Part shown: positions 21,354 to 30,391 of the stretch, in pieces
Position numbering within the stretch: the stretch's first letter is position 1
Layout: each line of letters opens with the position of its first letter
DNA from: Streptomyces sp. NBC_00376
GTDB taxonomy: Bacteria > Actinomycetota > Actinomycetes > Streptomycetales > Streptomycetaceae
Reading direction: 5' to 3'
Length of the DNA stretch: 64,000 bases
Assembly (NCBI RefSeq): GCF_036077095.1
Contig: NZ_CP107960.1
Location: 4,898,001-4,962,000 of the forward strand
Position numbers and translations under genes: made by a program
The notes under the pieces: generated by a model
Seen by the model: the letters and a program-made list of their open reading frames with translations, nothing else
Databases searched by the model: none
Told to the model about the DNA's origin: nothing

Positions 21354-22336
21354 CCGACAACTCAACCCCGGTCGCGGGGGCCGACAAGCCGCTGAGGCTG
21401 GGCACCCGGCGCAGCAAGCTCGCCATGGCGCAGTCCGGCATGGTCGCCGACGCCGTCAGCGAGGTGACCGGGCGCGCCGTCGAGCTCGTCGAGATCACCA
21501 CGTACGGCGACACCTCGCGGGAGCACCTCTCGCAGATCGGCGGCACCGGTGTGTTCGTCGCGGCGCTGCGCGACGCGCTGCTGCGCGGTGAGGTGGACTT
21601 CGCCGTCCACTCGCTCAAGGACCTGCCGACCGCGCAGCCCGAGGGCCTCGTGCTGGCCGCCGTGCCGGTGCGCGAGGACCCGCGCGACGTACTGGTCGCG
21701 CGGGACGGGCTGACCTTCGAGCAGCTGCCGTCCGGTGCCCGCATCGGTACCGGTTCGCCGCGCCGCATGGCGCAGCTCAACGCGTACGCCCGGAACCACG
21801 GCCTCGACATCGAGACCGTGCCGATCCGGGGGAACGTCGATACGCGTATCGGATTCGTCCGGAGCGGTGAGCTGGACGCGGTGGTACTCGCCGCGGCCGG
21901 GCTCAGCCGCCTCGGCCGGAGCGGTGAGGCGACCGACTTCCTGTCGGTCGACACCGTCCTGCCCGCTCCCGGCCAGGGAGCACTGGCGATCGAGTGCGCT
22001 GAGACCAGCGCCGACCTCGCCGCCGCGCTCGCCGAGCTCGACGACCCGTACACCCGGGCCGCCGTGACCGCCGAGCGTGCCCTGCTCGCCGCCCTGGAGG
22101 CCGGTTGCTCCGCACCTGTGGGTGCGCTGGCCGACCTCCTGGTCGACGGACAGGCTGTCAACGAACTGCGCCTGCGCGGTGTCGTCGGTTCCACCGACGG
22201 TTCCTCGCTGGTGCAGCTGTCCACCACCGGTCCCGTTCCCACGTCGCAGGACGACGCGGCGGCCCTCGGTCGCGAGCTCGCGGCCGAGATGCTTGCCAAG
22301 GGTGCGGCCGGTCTTATGGGGGAGCGAGCACTTTGA
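21350..22336 (+). CDS. hemC: Porphobilinogen deaminase (hydroxymethylbilane synthase)
   Basis: A 328-residue cytosolic enzyme polymerising four porphobilinogens into hydroxymethylbilane. It shows RLGTRRSKLAMAQ at the N terminus, HSLKDLPT, IGTGSPRRMAQLNAYARN, IRGNVDTRI and the dipyrromethane-cofactor Cys in LEAGCSAPVGALA (about residue 254). The start overlaps the hemA stop by four bases, and the next gene starts at a TTG overlapping its own stop, so it is coupled on both sides. The length is typical for the family. Confidence 0.97.
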   Translation: MTDNSTPVAGADKPLRLGTRRSKLAMAQSGMVADAVSEVTGRAVELVEITTYGDTSREHLSQIGGTGVFVAALRDALLRGEVDFAVHSLKDLPTAQPEGLVLAAVPVREDPRDVLVARDGLTFEQLPSGARIGTGSPRRMAQLNAYARNHGLDIETVPIRGNVDTRIGFVRSGELDAVVLAAAGLSRLGRSGEATDFLSVDTVLPAPGQGALAIECAETSADLAAALAELDDPYTRAAVTAERALLAALEAGCSAPVGALADLLVDGQAVNELRLRGVVGSTDGSSLVQLSTTGPVPTSQDDAAALGRELAAEMLAKGAAGLMGERAL

Positions 22337-24003
22337 GCCCCACCGGCCCCGCCGCATCCGACTTTCCGGCCCTGTCCGCACAAGGGCACGTCACCTTCCT
22401 CGGCGCCGGTCCCGGCGACCCGGGACTGCTGACTCTGCGCGCCGTCGAGGCGCTTGCGAGCGCGGACGTCCTTGTCGCCGAGCCGGACGTCCTCGGCGTC
22501 GTTCGCTGCCATGCGCGGGCAAGCGCAAGCGCACCTGAGCTGACGGTTGTTGACGCGCAGTCAGCAGCCGCCGGTGTTCCCGTTCTCAGGGATGCGGTCA
22601 ATCTTGTCATGGAGGCAGTGAGGGGCGGCAGGCGGGTCGTCCGTGCCGTCTCGGGCGACCCGGGACTGGACGGGAACGCGGGTGCCGAGATGCTCGCCTG
22701 CGCTGCCGCCGGCATCCCCTTCGAGGTCGTGCCGGGCGTCGCCAACGCCGTGGGCGTGCCCGCGTACGCCGGTGTGCCGCTGCGTGACACGCAGGGCGCG
22801 GACGTCAGGTTCGTCGACGCCCGTACCGCGTCCGACCGCTGCTGGACCGAGGTCGGCGCCAGCGATGCCACGGCCGTCATCTCGACGACGCTCGACTCGG
22901 TGGCCGCGGCCGCCGGTGAGCTGGTCTCGGCCGGCCGCAAGCCCGACACCCCGCTGACCGTGACGGTCGCCGGTACGACGACCCGCCAGCGCACCTGGAC
23001 GGCGACCCTCGGGACGATCGCCCAGGTCCTGAAGCAGGCGAAGGTGCTGCCCTCCCCGGAGGGTCACCGGCCCGTCATAGCCGTGGTCGGTGAGCGCAGC
23101 TCCGCAGCCCAGCGCGACCAGCTCGCGTGGTTCGAGTCCAAGCCGCTGTTCGGCTGGAAGGTGCTCGTACCGCGTACCAAGGAGCAGTCCGCGTCGCTCT
23201 CCGACCAGCTTCGTTCCTACGGTGCCGTGCCGCACGAGGTCCCGACGATCGCCGTCGAGCCGCCCCGTACGCCCCAGCAGATGGAGCGCGCGGTCAAGGG
23301 CCTGGTCACGGGCCGTTACGAGTGGATCGCCTTCACCAGCGTCAACGCGGTGAAGGCCGTCCGGGAGAAGTTCGAGGAGTACGGGCTCGATGCCCGTGCC
23401 TTCGCCGGGATCAAGGTCGCGGCCGTGGGTGAGCAGACCGCCGCCGCGCTGGTCGATTTCGGTGTGAAGCCGGACCTGGTGCCGTCCGGTGAGCAGTCCG
23501 CCGCCGGTCTGCTGGAGGACTGGCCGCCGTACGACCCGGTCTTCGACCCGATCGACAGGGTCTTCCTGCCGCGTGCCGACATCGCCACCGAGACGCTGGT
23601 GGCCGGGCTCATCGAGCTGGGCTGGGAGGTCGACGACGTCACCGCGTACCGCACGGTCCGCGCCTCGCCGCCGCCCGCCGACACCCGCGAGGCGATCAAG
23701 GGCGGCGGCTTCGACGCGGTGCTCTTCACCTCGTCCTCGACCGTCCGGAACCTGGTCGGCATCGCGGGCAAGCCGCACAACGTGACGGTGATCGCGTGTA
23801 TCGGCCCGGCGACGGCGAAGACCGCCGAGGAGCACGGCCTGCGGGTCGACGTCCTCTCCCCGGAGCCTTCGGTGCACAAGCTGGCCGAGGCGCTGGCCGA
23901 GTTCGGCGCGCGGCGCCGGGAGGCGGCGAAGGAGGCCGGCGATCCGGTGACGCGGCCGAGCGAGCGGCGTCCCGGAGCGCGGCGGCGTCGTACGACGACC
24001 TGA
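22333..24003 (+). CDS. hemD: Uroporphyrinogen-III synthase fused to a SUMT/tetrapyrrole-methylase domain
   Basis: A 556-residue two-domain protein. Residues about 15-235 resemble uroporphyrinogen-III C-methyltransferase (VTFLGAGPGDPGLLTLRAVE; VVRAVSGDPGL; PFEVVPGVANAVGVPAYAG). Residues about 250-530 are uroporphyrinogen-III synthase (GWKVLVPRTKEQSASLSDQL, IAFTSVNAVKAVREKF, DAVLFTSSSTVRNLVGIAG). The fusion would ring-close hydroxymethylbilane and may divert product to sirohaem/cobalamin, but in the methylase domain the usual metal-substrate loop differs (VLVAEPDVL), so methylase activity is uncertain. TTG 22333 overlaps the hemC stop. Confidence 0.92.
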   Translation: MSPTGPAASDFPALSAQGHVTFLGAGPGDPGLLTLRAVEALASADVLVAEPDVLGVVRCHARASASAPELTVVDAQSAAAGVPVLRDAVNLVMEAVRGGRRVVRAVSGDPGLDGNAGAEMLACAAAGIPFEVVPGVANAVGVPAYAGVPLRDTQGADVRFVDARTASDRCWTEVGASDATAVISTTLDSVAAAAGELVSAGRKPDTPLTVTVAGTTTRQRTWTATLGTIAQVLKQAKVLPSPEGHRPVIAVVGERSSAAQRDQLAWFESKPLFGWKVLVPRTKEQSASLSDQLRSYGAVPHEVPTIAVEPPRTPQQMERAVKGLVTGRYEWIAFTSVNAVKAVREKFEEYGLDARAFAGIKVAAVGEQTAAALVDFGVKPDLVPSGEQSAAGLLEDWPPYDPVFDPIDRVFLPRADIATETLVAGLIELGWEVDDVTAYRTVRASPPPADTREAIKGGGFDAVLFTSSSTVRNLVGIAGKPHNVTVIACIGPATAKTAEEHGLRVDVLSPEPSVHKLAEALAEFGARRREAAKEAGDPVTRPSERRPGARRRRTTT

Positions 24004-24171
24004 CCCGCGCGGTCGGAACGTGTCCGGAACGTGTGAGGGGCCCGGTTGCTTCGGCGGCCGGGCCCTTGCCCGTTCCGCGCTCGTCCCGCGCCCGCTCTGC
24101 ACCCGTTCCGCGGTCTTTTTCCGGCACGGGTGTCGGTAAGACGGTGATGTGTACGGGTCTAATCTCGAAGG

Positions 24172-25170
24172 ATGACTGTGTACGGAAACTTCCCCGGCTC
24201 CCGCCCCCGGCGGCTGCGGACGACCCCGGCGATGCGGCGGATGGTCGCTGAGACACGGCTCGACGCGGCGAATCTGATCCTGCCCGCGTTCGTGCGCGAG
24301 GGCATCGACGCCCCGGTCGCCATCTCGGCCATGCCCGGCGTGCAGCAGCACACCCTGGACACCCTGCGGAAGGCCGCCGTCGAGGCGGTGTCGGCCGGGG
24401 TCTCCGGGATCATGCTCTTCGGTGTCCCCGAGGACGAGAAGAAGGACGCCCGGGGCACGGCGGGCACCGACCCGGACGGCATCCTCCAGGTGGCGCTGCG
24501 CGCGGTGCGCCAGGAGGTCGGTGACGATCTCGTCATCATGTCGGACCTGTGCCTGGACGAGTACACCGACCACGGCCACTGCGGTGTGCTGACCGAGGAC
24601 GGCCGGGTCGACAACGACGTGACGCTGGAGCGTTACGCCGAGATGGCACAGGTCCAGGCCGACGCGGGCGCCCATGTGGTGGGCCCCAGCGGCATGATGG
24701 ACGGCCAGGTCGGTGTCGTCCGCGACGCGCTCGACCAGACGGGCCACGAGGACGTCTCGATCCTCGCCTACACCGTGAAGTACTCCTCGGCGTTCTACGG
24801 GCCGTTCCGCGAGGCCGTCGGTTCCTCGCTCATGGGCGACCGCAAGACGTACCAGCAGGACCCGGCGAACGCCCGTGAGTCGCTGCGCGAGCTGGCGCTC
24901 GACGTCGAAGAGGGCGCCGACATGGTCATGGTGAAGCCGGCCGGTCCGTACCTCGACATCGTCGCGAAGGTCGCCGACTCGGTGGACGTGCCGGTCGCGG
25001 CGTACCAGATCAGCGGTGAGTACTCGATGATCGAGGCCGCCGCGGAGAAGGGCTGGATCGACCGGGAGGCGGCCATTCTGGAGAGCCTGACCGGGATCCG
25101 GCGCGCGGGGGCGCAGATGATCCTCACCTACTGGGCGACTGAGGTCGCGCAGCGGCTGGGGCGGCGCTAG
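24172..25170 (+). CDS. hemB: Delta-aminolevulinic acid dehydratase (porphobilinogen synthase)
   Basis: A 332-residue enzyme condensing two 5-aminolevulinates to porphobilinogen. It carries the Schiff-base lysines in [17 protein letters not shown] and [13 protein letters not shown], and [10 protein letters not shown]. The metal site reads [15 protein letters not shown]: the second Cys of the Zn-type pattern (CxC) is Asp here, a mixed Zn/Mg-type signature. It lies 168 bases after hemD on the same strand and probably has its own promoter or reads through from the rex-hem operon. It starts at ATG 24172 ([16 protein letters not shown]). Confidence 0.96.
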   Translation: MTVYGNFPGSRPRRLRTTPAMRRMVAETRLDAANLILPAFVREGIDAPVAISAMPGVQQHTLDTLRKAAVEAVSAGVSGIMLFGVPEDEKKDARGTAGTDPDGILQVALRAVRQEVGDDLVIMSDLCLDEYTDHGHCGVLTEDGRVDNDVTLERYAEMAQVQADAGAHVVGPSGMMDGQVGVVRDALDQTGHEDVSILAYTVKYSSAFYGPFREAVGSSLMGDRKTYQQDPANARESLRELALDVEEGADMVMVKPAGPYLDIVAKVADSVDVPVAAYQISGEYSMIEAAAEKGWIDREAAILESLTGIRRAGAQMILTYWATEVAQRLGRR

Positions 25171-25272
25171 GCCGCGTTCGGGCCGTTGCTCGGAGGGCGA
25201 TCCGGCCGTTCGGAGCGAACGGATTTGTGAGACATGGCGGCGGTGCCGTCATCGGGGAGAAGTGAGCAATCC

Positions 25273-25803
25273 ATGGCCATGGTCGGCCTGTTCTGGATCG
25301 CCGAGGGCGATGTGTACGTGGGCGCGAAGCCGTCCGGCATGGGGCCCGGGGTGCGGCTGACCCCCGAGGGGGTGGTGGCGGTCGGCGACGGGCAGTCCGG
25401 CCTCCACCTGTGGGAGGACGTGCGTGCCCTGACGGTGGCGGACATCCCCGAGAAGTCCCTGATGCGGCGGGCAGCCGTGGTCAAGGACCTGGCTGTGGAC
25501 ACGGTGATGCACCTGGCTCTGCCCATGGGTACGGGCCGGGTGGAGGGTCCCCCGCCGATGATGAGGGTGCGCGTGGAATCGTCCAGGGGCGAGCACCGGC
25601 TGGCGGCCTACGCGGCTGCGGCCGTCGGTTACCCCGAGACCGAGGTCGACCTCTCCCGCGCACTGATGGCCCGCCTCACGGAGGGTGCCGCGACGATGTC
25701 CACGACGCTGGCGGCGATGTCCGAGTGGGGCCGTACGTCGGGGGACGGGACGCCCCGGGGGACGGAGCGGGAGCGGCTGCTGCGGGAGTGGCTGGCTCAG
25801 TGA
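25273..25803 (+). CDS. Conserved hypothetical protein
   Basis: A 176-residue soluble protein beginning MAMVGLFWIAEGDVYVGAKP. There is no signal, membrane helix or recognised motif. The first half looks like beta-strands with repeated Gly (GVRLTPEGVVAVGDGQSGLHLWEDVRAL) and the second half is helical (VDLSRALMARLTEGAATMSTTLAAM). ATG 25273 has GGGGAGA about 12-15 bases upstream; ATG 25234 would add 13 non-conserved-looking residues. It follows hemB on the same strand by about 100 bases and ends at a strong bidirectional terminator. Its function is unknown. Confidence 0.78.
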   Translation: MAMVGLFWIAEGDVYVGAKPSGMGPGVRLTPEGVVAVGDGQSGLHLWEDVRALTVADIPEKSLMRRAAVVKDLAVDTVMHLALPMGTGRVEGPPPMMRVRVESSRGEHRLAAYAAAAVGYPETEVDLSRALMARLTEGAATMSTTLAAMSEWGRTSGDGTPRGTERERLLREWLAQ

Positions 25804-25807
25804 GGTG

Positions 25808-25854
25808 ACGGTGCCTGTGGGGCCCCGCGGGTGCGGGGTTCCCACAGGCACCGT
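25808..25854. terminator. Bidirectional terminator
   Basis: ACGGTGCCTGTGGG (25808-25821) and CCCACAGGCACCGT (25841-25854) are perfect 14-base arms enclosing a smaller GC hairpin (CCCCGC/GCGGGG). It sits between two convergent genes with stops 5 and 7 bases away. Confidence 0.85.
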
Positions 25855-25860
25855 GCTGTT

Positions 25861-27138
25861 TCAGGCCCGCTTGGAGCGGCGGCGGGCCACCACGGTCAGG
25901 CCGGTGCCCGCGGCGAGGACCACGGCGGTGCCGATGACCAGCGGGATCGTGCCGCTGCTGCCGGTCGAGGCCAGGTCGCCGTCCTTGCCGCCGGGCGTCG
26001 TGCTCTGCGACGGGGCCGGGGTGGCCGGTGCGGACTCGGACGAACCGGCGGACGGTGTGCCGCTTGCCGGGGGCGTGCTCGCCGGGGTGGAGGGCGTGCC
26101 GGTCGGGGGTGTGGTTCCGGGGGTGTTGCCCGGGGTCGGGGTGGCCGGAGGCGTCGTTCCGCCGGTCTCCGGGAGGCAGCCGGTGAAGGGGAAGTGGTGC
26201 GTCTCCGCGCCGCCCGAGCCGTGCAGCGAGGCGACCCACACCGAGCCGTTGACCGGGGCGCCGGTGCCCAGCTCCAGGTGTGCGCCGGGTGCCAGCACGC
26301 TGCCGGGCCAGGCGGCCTGGCTGCTCTTGGTGACGGTGGTGGCCTCGGGGAAGTTCCACAGCAGGCGGGCGCGGACCTTGCCGTCGGAGGCGCTCTGGAG
26401 CTTGTCGTCCAGTACGTAGTCCTGGCCGCCGGAGAGGAAGAAGCCGGTGGTGCCGGCCTTGGCCATGTCGTACGTCGTGCCGCTGACGTTGACGACCGTG
26501 GTGGAGCCGGCGGGGACCTTGAGGTAGATGTCCTTGGCCGCTTCCAGCTGATCGGCCGTCACCTTGAAGATGTTGCGGGTGGTGTTCCCGCCCTCCAGGG
26601 TGAGCTTGCTGCCGCTCAGTTCCACTTCGGTGCCGCCGGTCGCGGGTTCCTTCGCCAGTGCGGCGGAGTAGGCCCGGAGCTTGCCGAACTCGGCGTCGAA
26701 ATCGATCAGTCCGGCGTTCTTGCCGAAGGTGCCGGAGTGCATTTCGAGGGCGCGGTCGCTGACCTTGCCGCCGACGACCGCGTTGCCCTTCATCACCGCG
26801 GTGACCGAACTGCCGTTGAGCAGGTCGCCGCGGACGACGAGCGACGCCCGGCCGGGCAGTGCGTCGACCTCGGCGGCCGTCAGTTCGTTGGCGGCGCTGA
26901 AGCCGCCGCGGAAGTCGGCGTTGCCGCCCACGGCCACCGCGCCTTCCGCGTCGGGGGTGTGGACGTCGTCACCGAGGACGAACTCGCCGTACTTTCCGGC
27001 GATTCCGAAGGCATCGGTGGTGCAGGCCGTCGGATCGGCGGCGGGCGCGGCCTGAGCGGCGGGGACGGCCGTGAGACCGAGGACGAGGGCTCCGCCGAGA
27101 ACTGCGGATGCGGTGGCGGCGGTTGCGGATATGCGCAT
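25861..27138 (-). CDS. Choice-of-anchor A family surface protein with LAXTG sorting signal
   Basis: A 425-residue exported protein. It has a signal peptide at residues 1-31 (MRISATAATASAVLGGALVL ... AAQA), a choice-of-anchor A domain at about 35-300 (FGIAGKYGEFVLGDDVHTPDAEGAVAVGG, TKSSQAAWPGSVLAPGAHLEL) and a Pro/Thr/Ser-rich wall-spanning stretch at about 310-385. The C terminus has the sorting signal LASTG, a hydrophobic helix and RRRSKRA. LAXTG is the motif used by class E sortases of high-GC Gram-positives, so it is probably attached to peptidoglycan. No sortase gene is in the window. ATG 27138 is preferred over 27204, which would bury the signal peptide. Confidence 0.88.
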   Translation of the reverse strand: MRISATAATASAVLGGALVLGLTAVPAAQAAPAADPTACTTDAFGIAGKYGEFVLGDDVHTPDAEGAVAVGGNADFRGGFSAANELTAAEVDALPGRASLVVRGDLLNGSSVTAVMKGNAVVGGKVSDRALEMHSGTFGKNAGLIDFDAEFGKLRAYSAALAKEPATGGTEVELSGSKLTLEGGNTTRNIFKVTADQLEAAKDIYLKVPAGSTTVVNVSGTTYDMAKAGTTGFFLSGGQDYVLDDKLQSASDGKVRARLLWNFPEATTVTKSSQAAWPGSVLAPGAHLELGTGAPVNGSVWVASLHGSGGAETHHFPFTGCLPETGGTTPPATPTPGNTPGTTPPTGTPSTPASTPPASGTPSAGSSESAPATPAPSQSTTPGGKDGDLASTGSSGTIPLVIGTAVVLAAGTGLTVVARRRSKRA

Positions 27139-27324
27139 GGGGGCGTGTCTCTCCAGCGGAGGTGCTTGTAAAGATTCCGTGGCAGCTTCGGCCAAGTTCT
27201 TCACACAATAGGATATTGGTCAAGACCAATGCGCGGAGTGCTGCTCTGTCCGGTTGTCAGTTCTTGGCCCCATGCCGTTGCCGGCTCTCGGCCCCACGCC
27301 GTTGTCAGCCCCTGGCCCATGGGC

Positions 27325-29289
27325 CTACTTCCCCGTGACGTAGGCGTTCCAGATCCGGAGCGGGAAGACGTTGCCGCGTTCCGAATCGGACCCGCCCACG
27401 CCCTGCATTCCCAGCAGTTGAGGGGTGCCCGGCTTGTTGCGGAACATCGTGACGGCCGTGGTCAGCCCGTCGGCGTGGCCGATGAACCACGCCGACTTCA
27501 TCCGGTCGTCCTCGCCGGTCGCGCCCGCCGAGAGGTTGTCGGCAGCCTTGATCCTGGCGAACGTGGCGAGCTTCCCGTCCTGGCCGAGCCGCGTCCAGGC
27601 CAGCATCCCCAGGGTGTTGTTCACGTCGTTGGCCACCGAGACGTCCATCGCGCGCCGCGGCTCGGGCTTCCCGAAGCCCTCGACCTTCTCGCCGTCCCGG
27701 GTCATCCCGGTCACCGAGTAGGGGTCGGCCCGCATGCCTTCGTTGCTGAAGGCGGTGTACGCGTCCGCCATCCTGACCGCGCTCGGCGTGGACGTGCCAA
27801 GGGGGAAGGACTTGTCCAGACGGGCCAGGCTCTCCTTGTGCAGCCCGGCCGATACCGCGAGTTCCTTCACCTTCTTCAGCCCGATGTCCTTGCCGAGCAG
27901 CGTGAAGGTGGCGTTGGACGACTTGATCAGCGCATCGCGCAGGGAAGTCGGCGCCGTGACCATCGTCTGGCCGGGGCCGGAACCCGACGGGGCGGGGGGC
28001 GCGTACGGGCCGTCCTTGATCAGACGCCCGCCACTGTCGTAGCCGCTGTCCAGGGTGATCCCGTCGCCGTGCTGAAGGGCCGCGGCCAGTACGAAGGGCT
28101 TGAAGGCCGAGCCGACGGGGACGCCCGCGGTGTCGGCGTTGTTGGCGAAGTGGGTGACCGCGTCGGCTCCGCCGTACACCGCGACCACGGCCCCGTCGGA
28201 GCGCACGGATGCGGCGCCGACCTCGACGTACTTGTCCTCGGGACGCTTCTCGGGGTCCAAGTCGCGCTTGCGTACGCTCCGCACGGCCCGTTCCAGCTGC
28301 CCCACCCTGGCCTTGTCGAAGGTGGTGTGCACCCGGTAGCCGCCCCGGAAGAGGTCCTTGTCGGTGAGGCCCGAACGCTTCTTGATGTACTTGTTGGCGA
28401 TGTCGACGAGATAGCCGGTCTGGCCGCCGAGGCTGGTCGGCTTAGCGGCCGGCTTCGGCTCGGGGAACTTCCGGTACGTGGCCCGCTCGGCCTTCGTCAT
28501 CGTGCCGATCTCCACCTGCCGGTCGAGGATCCACTCCCAGCGGTCGACGGCGCGTTCGTGGTTGGCCTTGCTGCCCGCGGGGTCGTACTGCTCCGCCCCC
28601 TTGAGCAGGGACGCGAGCAGCGCCGCCTGGCTGGGGTCGAGGTCCTTCGCGGGGATTCCGTAGTACGCGTTCGCCGCTGCCTGGATGCCGTAGGCGCCGC
28701 GGCCGAACCAACTGGTGTTCAGATACCCCTGGAGGATCTCCTTCTTGCCCTGCTTGTTGTTCAGCTTCAGCGAGATGAAGAATTCCTTGAACTTCCGGGT
28801 GGCCGACTGCTCCTGGCTGAGATAGGTGTTCTTCACGTACTGCTGGGTGATGGTGGAGCCGCCCTGGGTCTCACCGCCCGTGACGATGCTTACGGCCGCG
28901 CGGGCGATTCCCGTCGCCGATACCCCCGGGTCGGAGTAGAAGGTCTCGTTCTCGGCGGCGATGACCGCGTTCTCCACCGAGTCGGGTATGTCGGCGAGCG
29001 TGACGTTCTGCCGGTTGACCGCGCCCACGCTCACCAACTGGCTGCCGTCCGCCCAGTAGTAGACGGTGCCCTGCCTGCGCGCCTCGTCGTTCTCGTCCGG
29101 GATGTCGACGGACGCGTACACCGCGGCGAACAGGCCTGTCAGCGCGACGAGTCCGAGCATGACCCCGCTCAGCACCTGCCGCCACGAAGGGACCCAGCGG
29201 CGCCAAGTACGTTTCCCCCGGCGGGGGTAGTCGACAGCGAGTCTGCGATGGCGGGTCGGGCGGGTCGGGCGGTTGGGGCGTCGGGCCAT
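27325..29289 (-). CDS. Bifunctional penicillin-binding protein (GT51 transglycosylase/transpeptidase)
   Basis: A 654-residue class A PBP. It has a basic cytoplasmic tail (1-37), one transmembrane helix (about 38-60, VLSGVMLGLVALTGLFAAVY), GT51 glycosyltransferase motifs (VIAAENETFYSDPG, GGSTITQQYVKNTYL, about 105-260) and a transpeptidase domain from about 340. The nucleophile lies in VPVGSAFKPFVLAAAL and the SxN motif in KSSNATFTLLG. The third motif, usually KTGT, reads GATGED here, so beta-lactam binding or transpeptidation may be altered. It polymerises and cross-links peptidoglycan on the outer membrane face. No cell-division gene is adjacent. Confidence 0.93.
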   Translation of the reverse strand: MARRPNRPTRPTRHRRLAVDYPRRGKRTWRRWVPSWRQVLSGVMLGLVALTGLFAAVYASVDIPDENDEARRQGTVYYWADGSQLVSVGAVNRQNVTLADIPDSVENAVIAAENETFYSDPGVSATGIARAAVSIVTGGETQGGSTITQQYVKNTYLSQEQSATRKFKEFFISLKLNNKQGKKEILQGYLNTSWFGRGAYGIQAAANAYYGIPAKDLDPSQAALLASLLKGAEQYDPAGSKANHERAVDRWEWILDRQVEIGTMTKAERATYRKFPEPKPAAKPTSLGGQTGYLVDIANKYIKKRSGLTDKDLFRGGYRVHTTFDKARVGQLERAVRSVRKRDLDPEKRPEDKYVEVGAASVRSDGAVVAVYGGADAVTHFANNADTAGVPVGSAFKPFVLAAALQHGDGITLDSGYDSGGRLIKDGPYAPPAPSGSGPGQTMVTAPTSLRDALIKSSNATFTLLGKDIGLKKVKELAVSAGLHKESLARLDKSFPLGTSTPSAVRMADAYTAFSNEGMRADPYSVTGMTRDGEKVEGFGKPEPRRAMDVSVANDVNNTLGMLAWTRLGQDGKLATFARIKAADNLSAGATGEDDRMKSAWFIGHADGLTTAVTMFRNKPGTPQLLGMQGVGGSDSERGNVFPLRIWNAYVTGK

Positions 29290-29473
29290 GGTCCAGCTCC
29301 TCGTTCACCGTCCCGTACCGGTGGCGCGGGCTTGTGAGAGAAGATGTTCCGGATCGCGATCAGGTTGTCTCGGGGCCTGTCCGGTGGGAGCGATGACCTT
29401 GTACCGGACGGCCTTTCCGGAGGAACAGTCCGCGATGCCCGGCTTTGTCGGCCGGTCCTGCGACCGGGTGCGC

Positions 29474-29932
29474 TCAGGCGAGGCCCGCCTCTTCCAGGGC
29501 CGACCTCGCGCAGGCCCGGACGAGGGGGTCCTCCTCGGACTCCCCGGCGGCGATCAGGGCCTCGGCGACCGCCGGGTCGTCCGATGCGTAGGGGCCGAGT
29601 GCCATCGCCGCGTACTGGCGTACCAGATCCTCCTCGGGGTCGTTCAGCGCCGCCAGCAGTGCTCTGCCCGCGCGGTGTCGCAGGTCGGGGTCGGCCGGGG
29701 GCCACAGACGCAGGACCGTGGCGCACTCGACGCGGGCGAGGTCGTACTCGCCCGCGTCGGCGAGCACCGAGACGAGGAACGGCTGCGCGGCCGCGTTGCC
29801 GTCCAGTTCGGCGATGATCTCGCGCTTCCTGTCGCTGTCGGCCGGCAGGGCGCGGTACTCCTCGACGAGGCGGGAGAGATGGGCGAGGCGGTCGGCGCGG
29901 GTGGTGTCGTCCGGGGCCGACTCGGGGTTCAT
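29474..29932 (-). CDS. HEAT-repeat-like protein
   Basis: A 152-residue soluble all-helical protein with short repeats such as EEDLVRQYAAMALGPYASDDPAVAEALIAA and EEDPLVRACARSALEEAGLA, typical of HEAT/PBS-lyase-type repeats. These are protein-protein interaction scaffolds. It is the last gene of a minus-strand run of small uncharacterised genes extending back to about 33.9 kb. Its stop lies 184 bases from the PBP start. Confidence 0.78.
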   Translation of the reverse strand: MNPESAPDDTTRADRLAHLSRLVEEYRALPADSDRKREIIAELDGNAAAQPFLVSVLADAGEYDLARVECATVLRLWPPADPDLRHRAGRALLAALNDPEEDLVRQYAAMALGPYASDDPAVAEALIAAGESEEDPLVRACARSALEEAGLA

Positions 29933-29957
29933 GGGCGGTGTTCCTCCGTCCGGAGAT

Positions 29958-30320
29958 TCAGGGCCAGTTGATCAGGGTCATGAAGGCGACCCAGGTGAAG
30001 AACACGGTGGCGGGCGCAGCCACGGCGAGGCCGATCGCGGCCGGTGGCCTGCGCCTGGTGAACACCCAGCTCGCCACCAGGACGACCAGAGCCAGCAGCA
30101 GGCCGCAGCAGGAGACCGTCCAGGCCGGACCGAAACTCGCGTCGAATCGGTCGGCATCCGCCTCCGAGCAGGAGTCGCAGGCCATCGGCGAAAGCATGCT
30201 GTACACCAGGGCGAAGAACGCGAGCGGGAGCGTGACGACCGTGGAGATCAGCGAGGCGATCCAGGTGTGCCGGGGGCCGTCGGTGCGGTCGGGGGCTTCG
30301 TCCGTGAGGTTGTCGGGCAT
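29958..30320 (-). CDS. Small integral membrane protein, function unknown
   Basis: A 120-residue protein with three predicted membrane helices (IASLISTVVTLPLAFFALVY, VSCCGLLLALVVLVASWVF, AAIGLAVAAPATVFFTWVAF). The short loop after the first helix has a Cys pair (MACDSCSEADADRF) that could bind metal or form a disulfide if exposed outside. It lies 25 bases upstream of the HEAT-like gene and is probably cotranscribed with it. No family was recognised. Confidence 0.75.
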   Translation of the reverse strand: MPDNLTDEAPDRTDGPRHTWIASLISTVVTLPLAFFALVYSMLSPMACDSCSEADADRFDASFGPAWTVSCCGLLLALVVLVASWVFTRRRPPAAIGLAVAAPATVFFTWVAFMTLINWP

Positions 30321-30391
30321 GCGTGTGATTCAACCGGGCGCCCCGGTACGGCACATGAGTTGCCGTACCTAAGGCCTCCGGTCGCTTCGGG

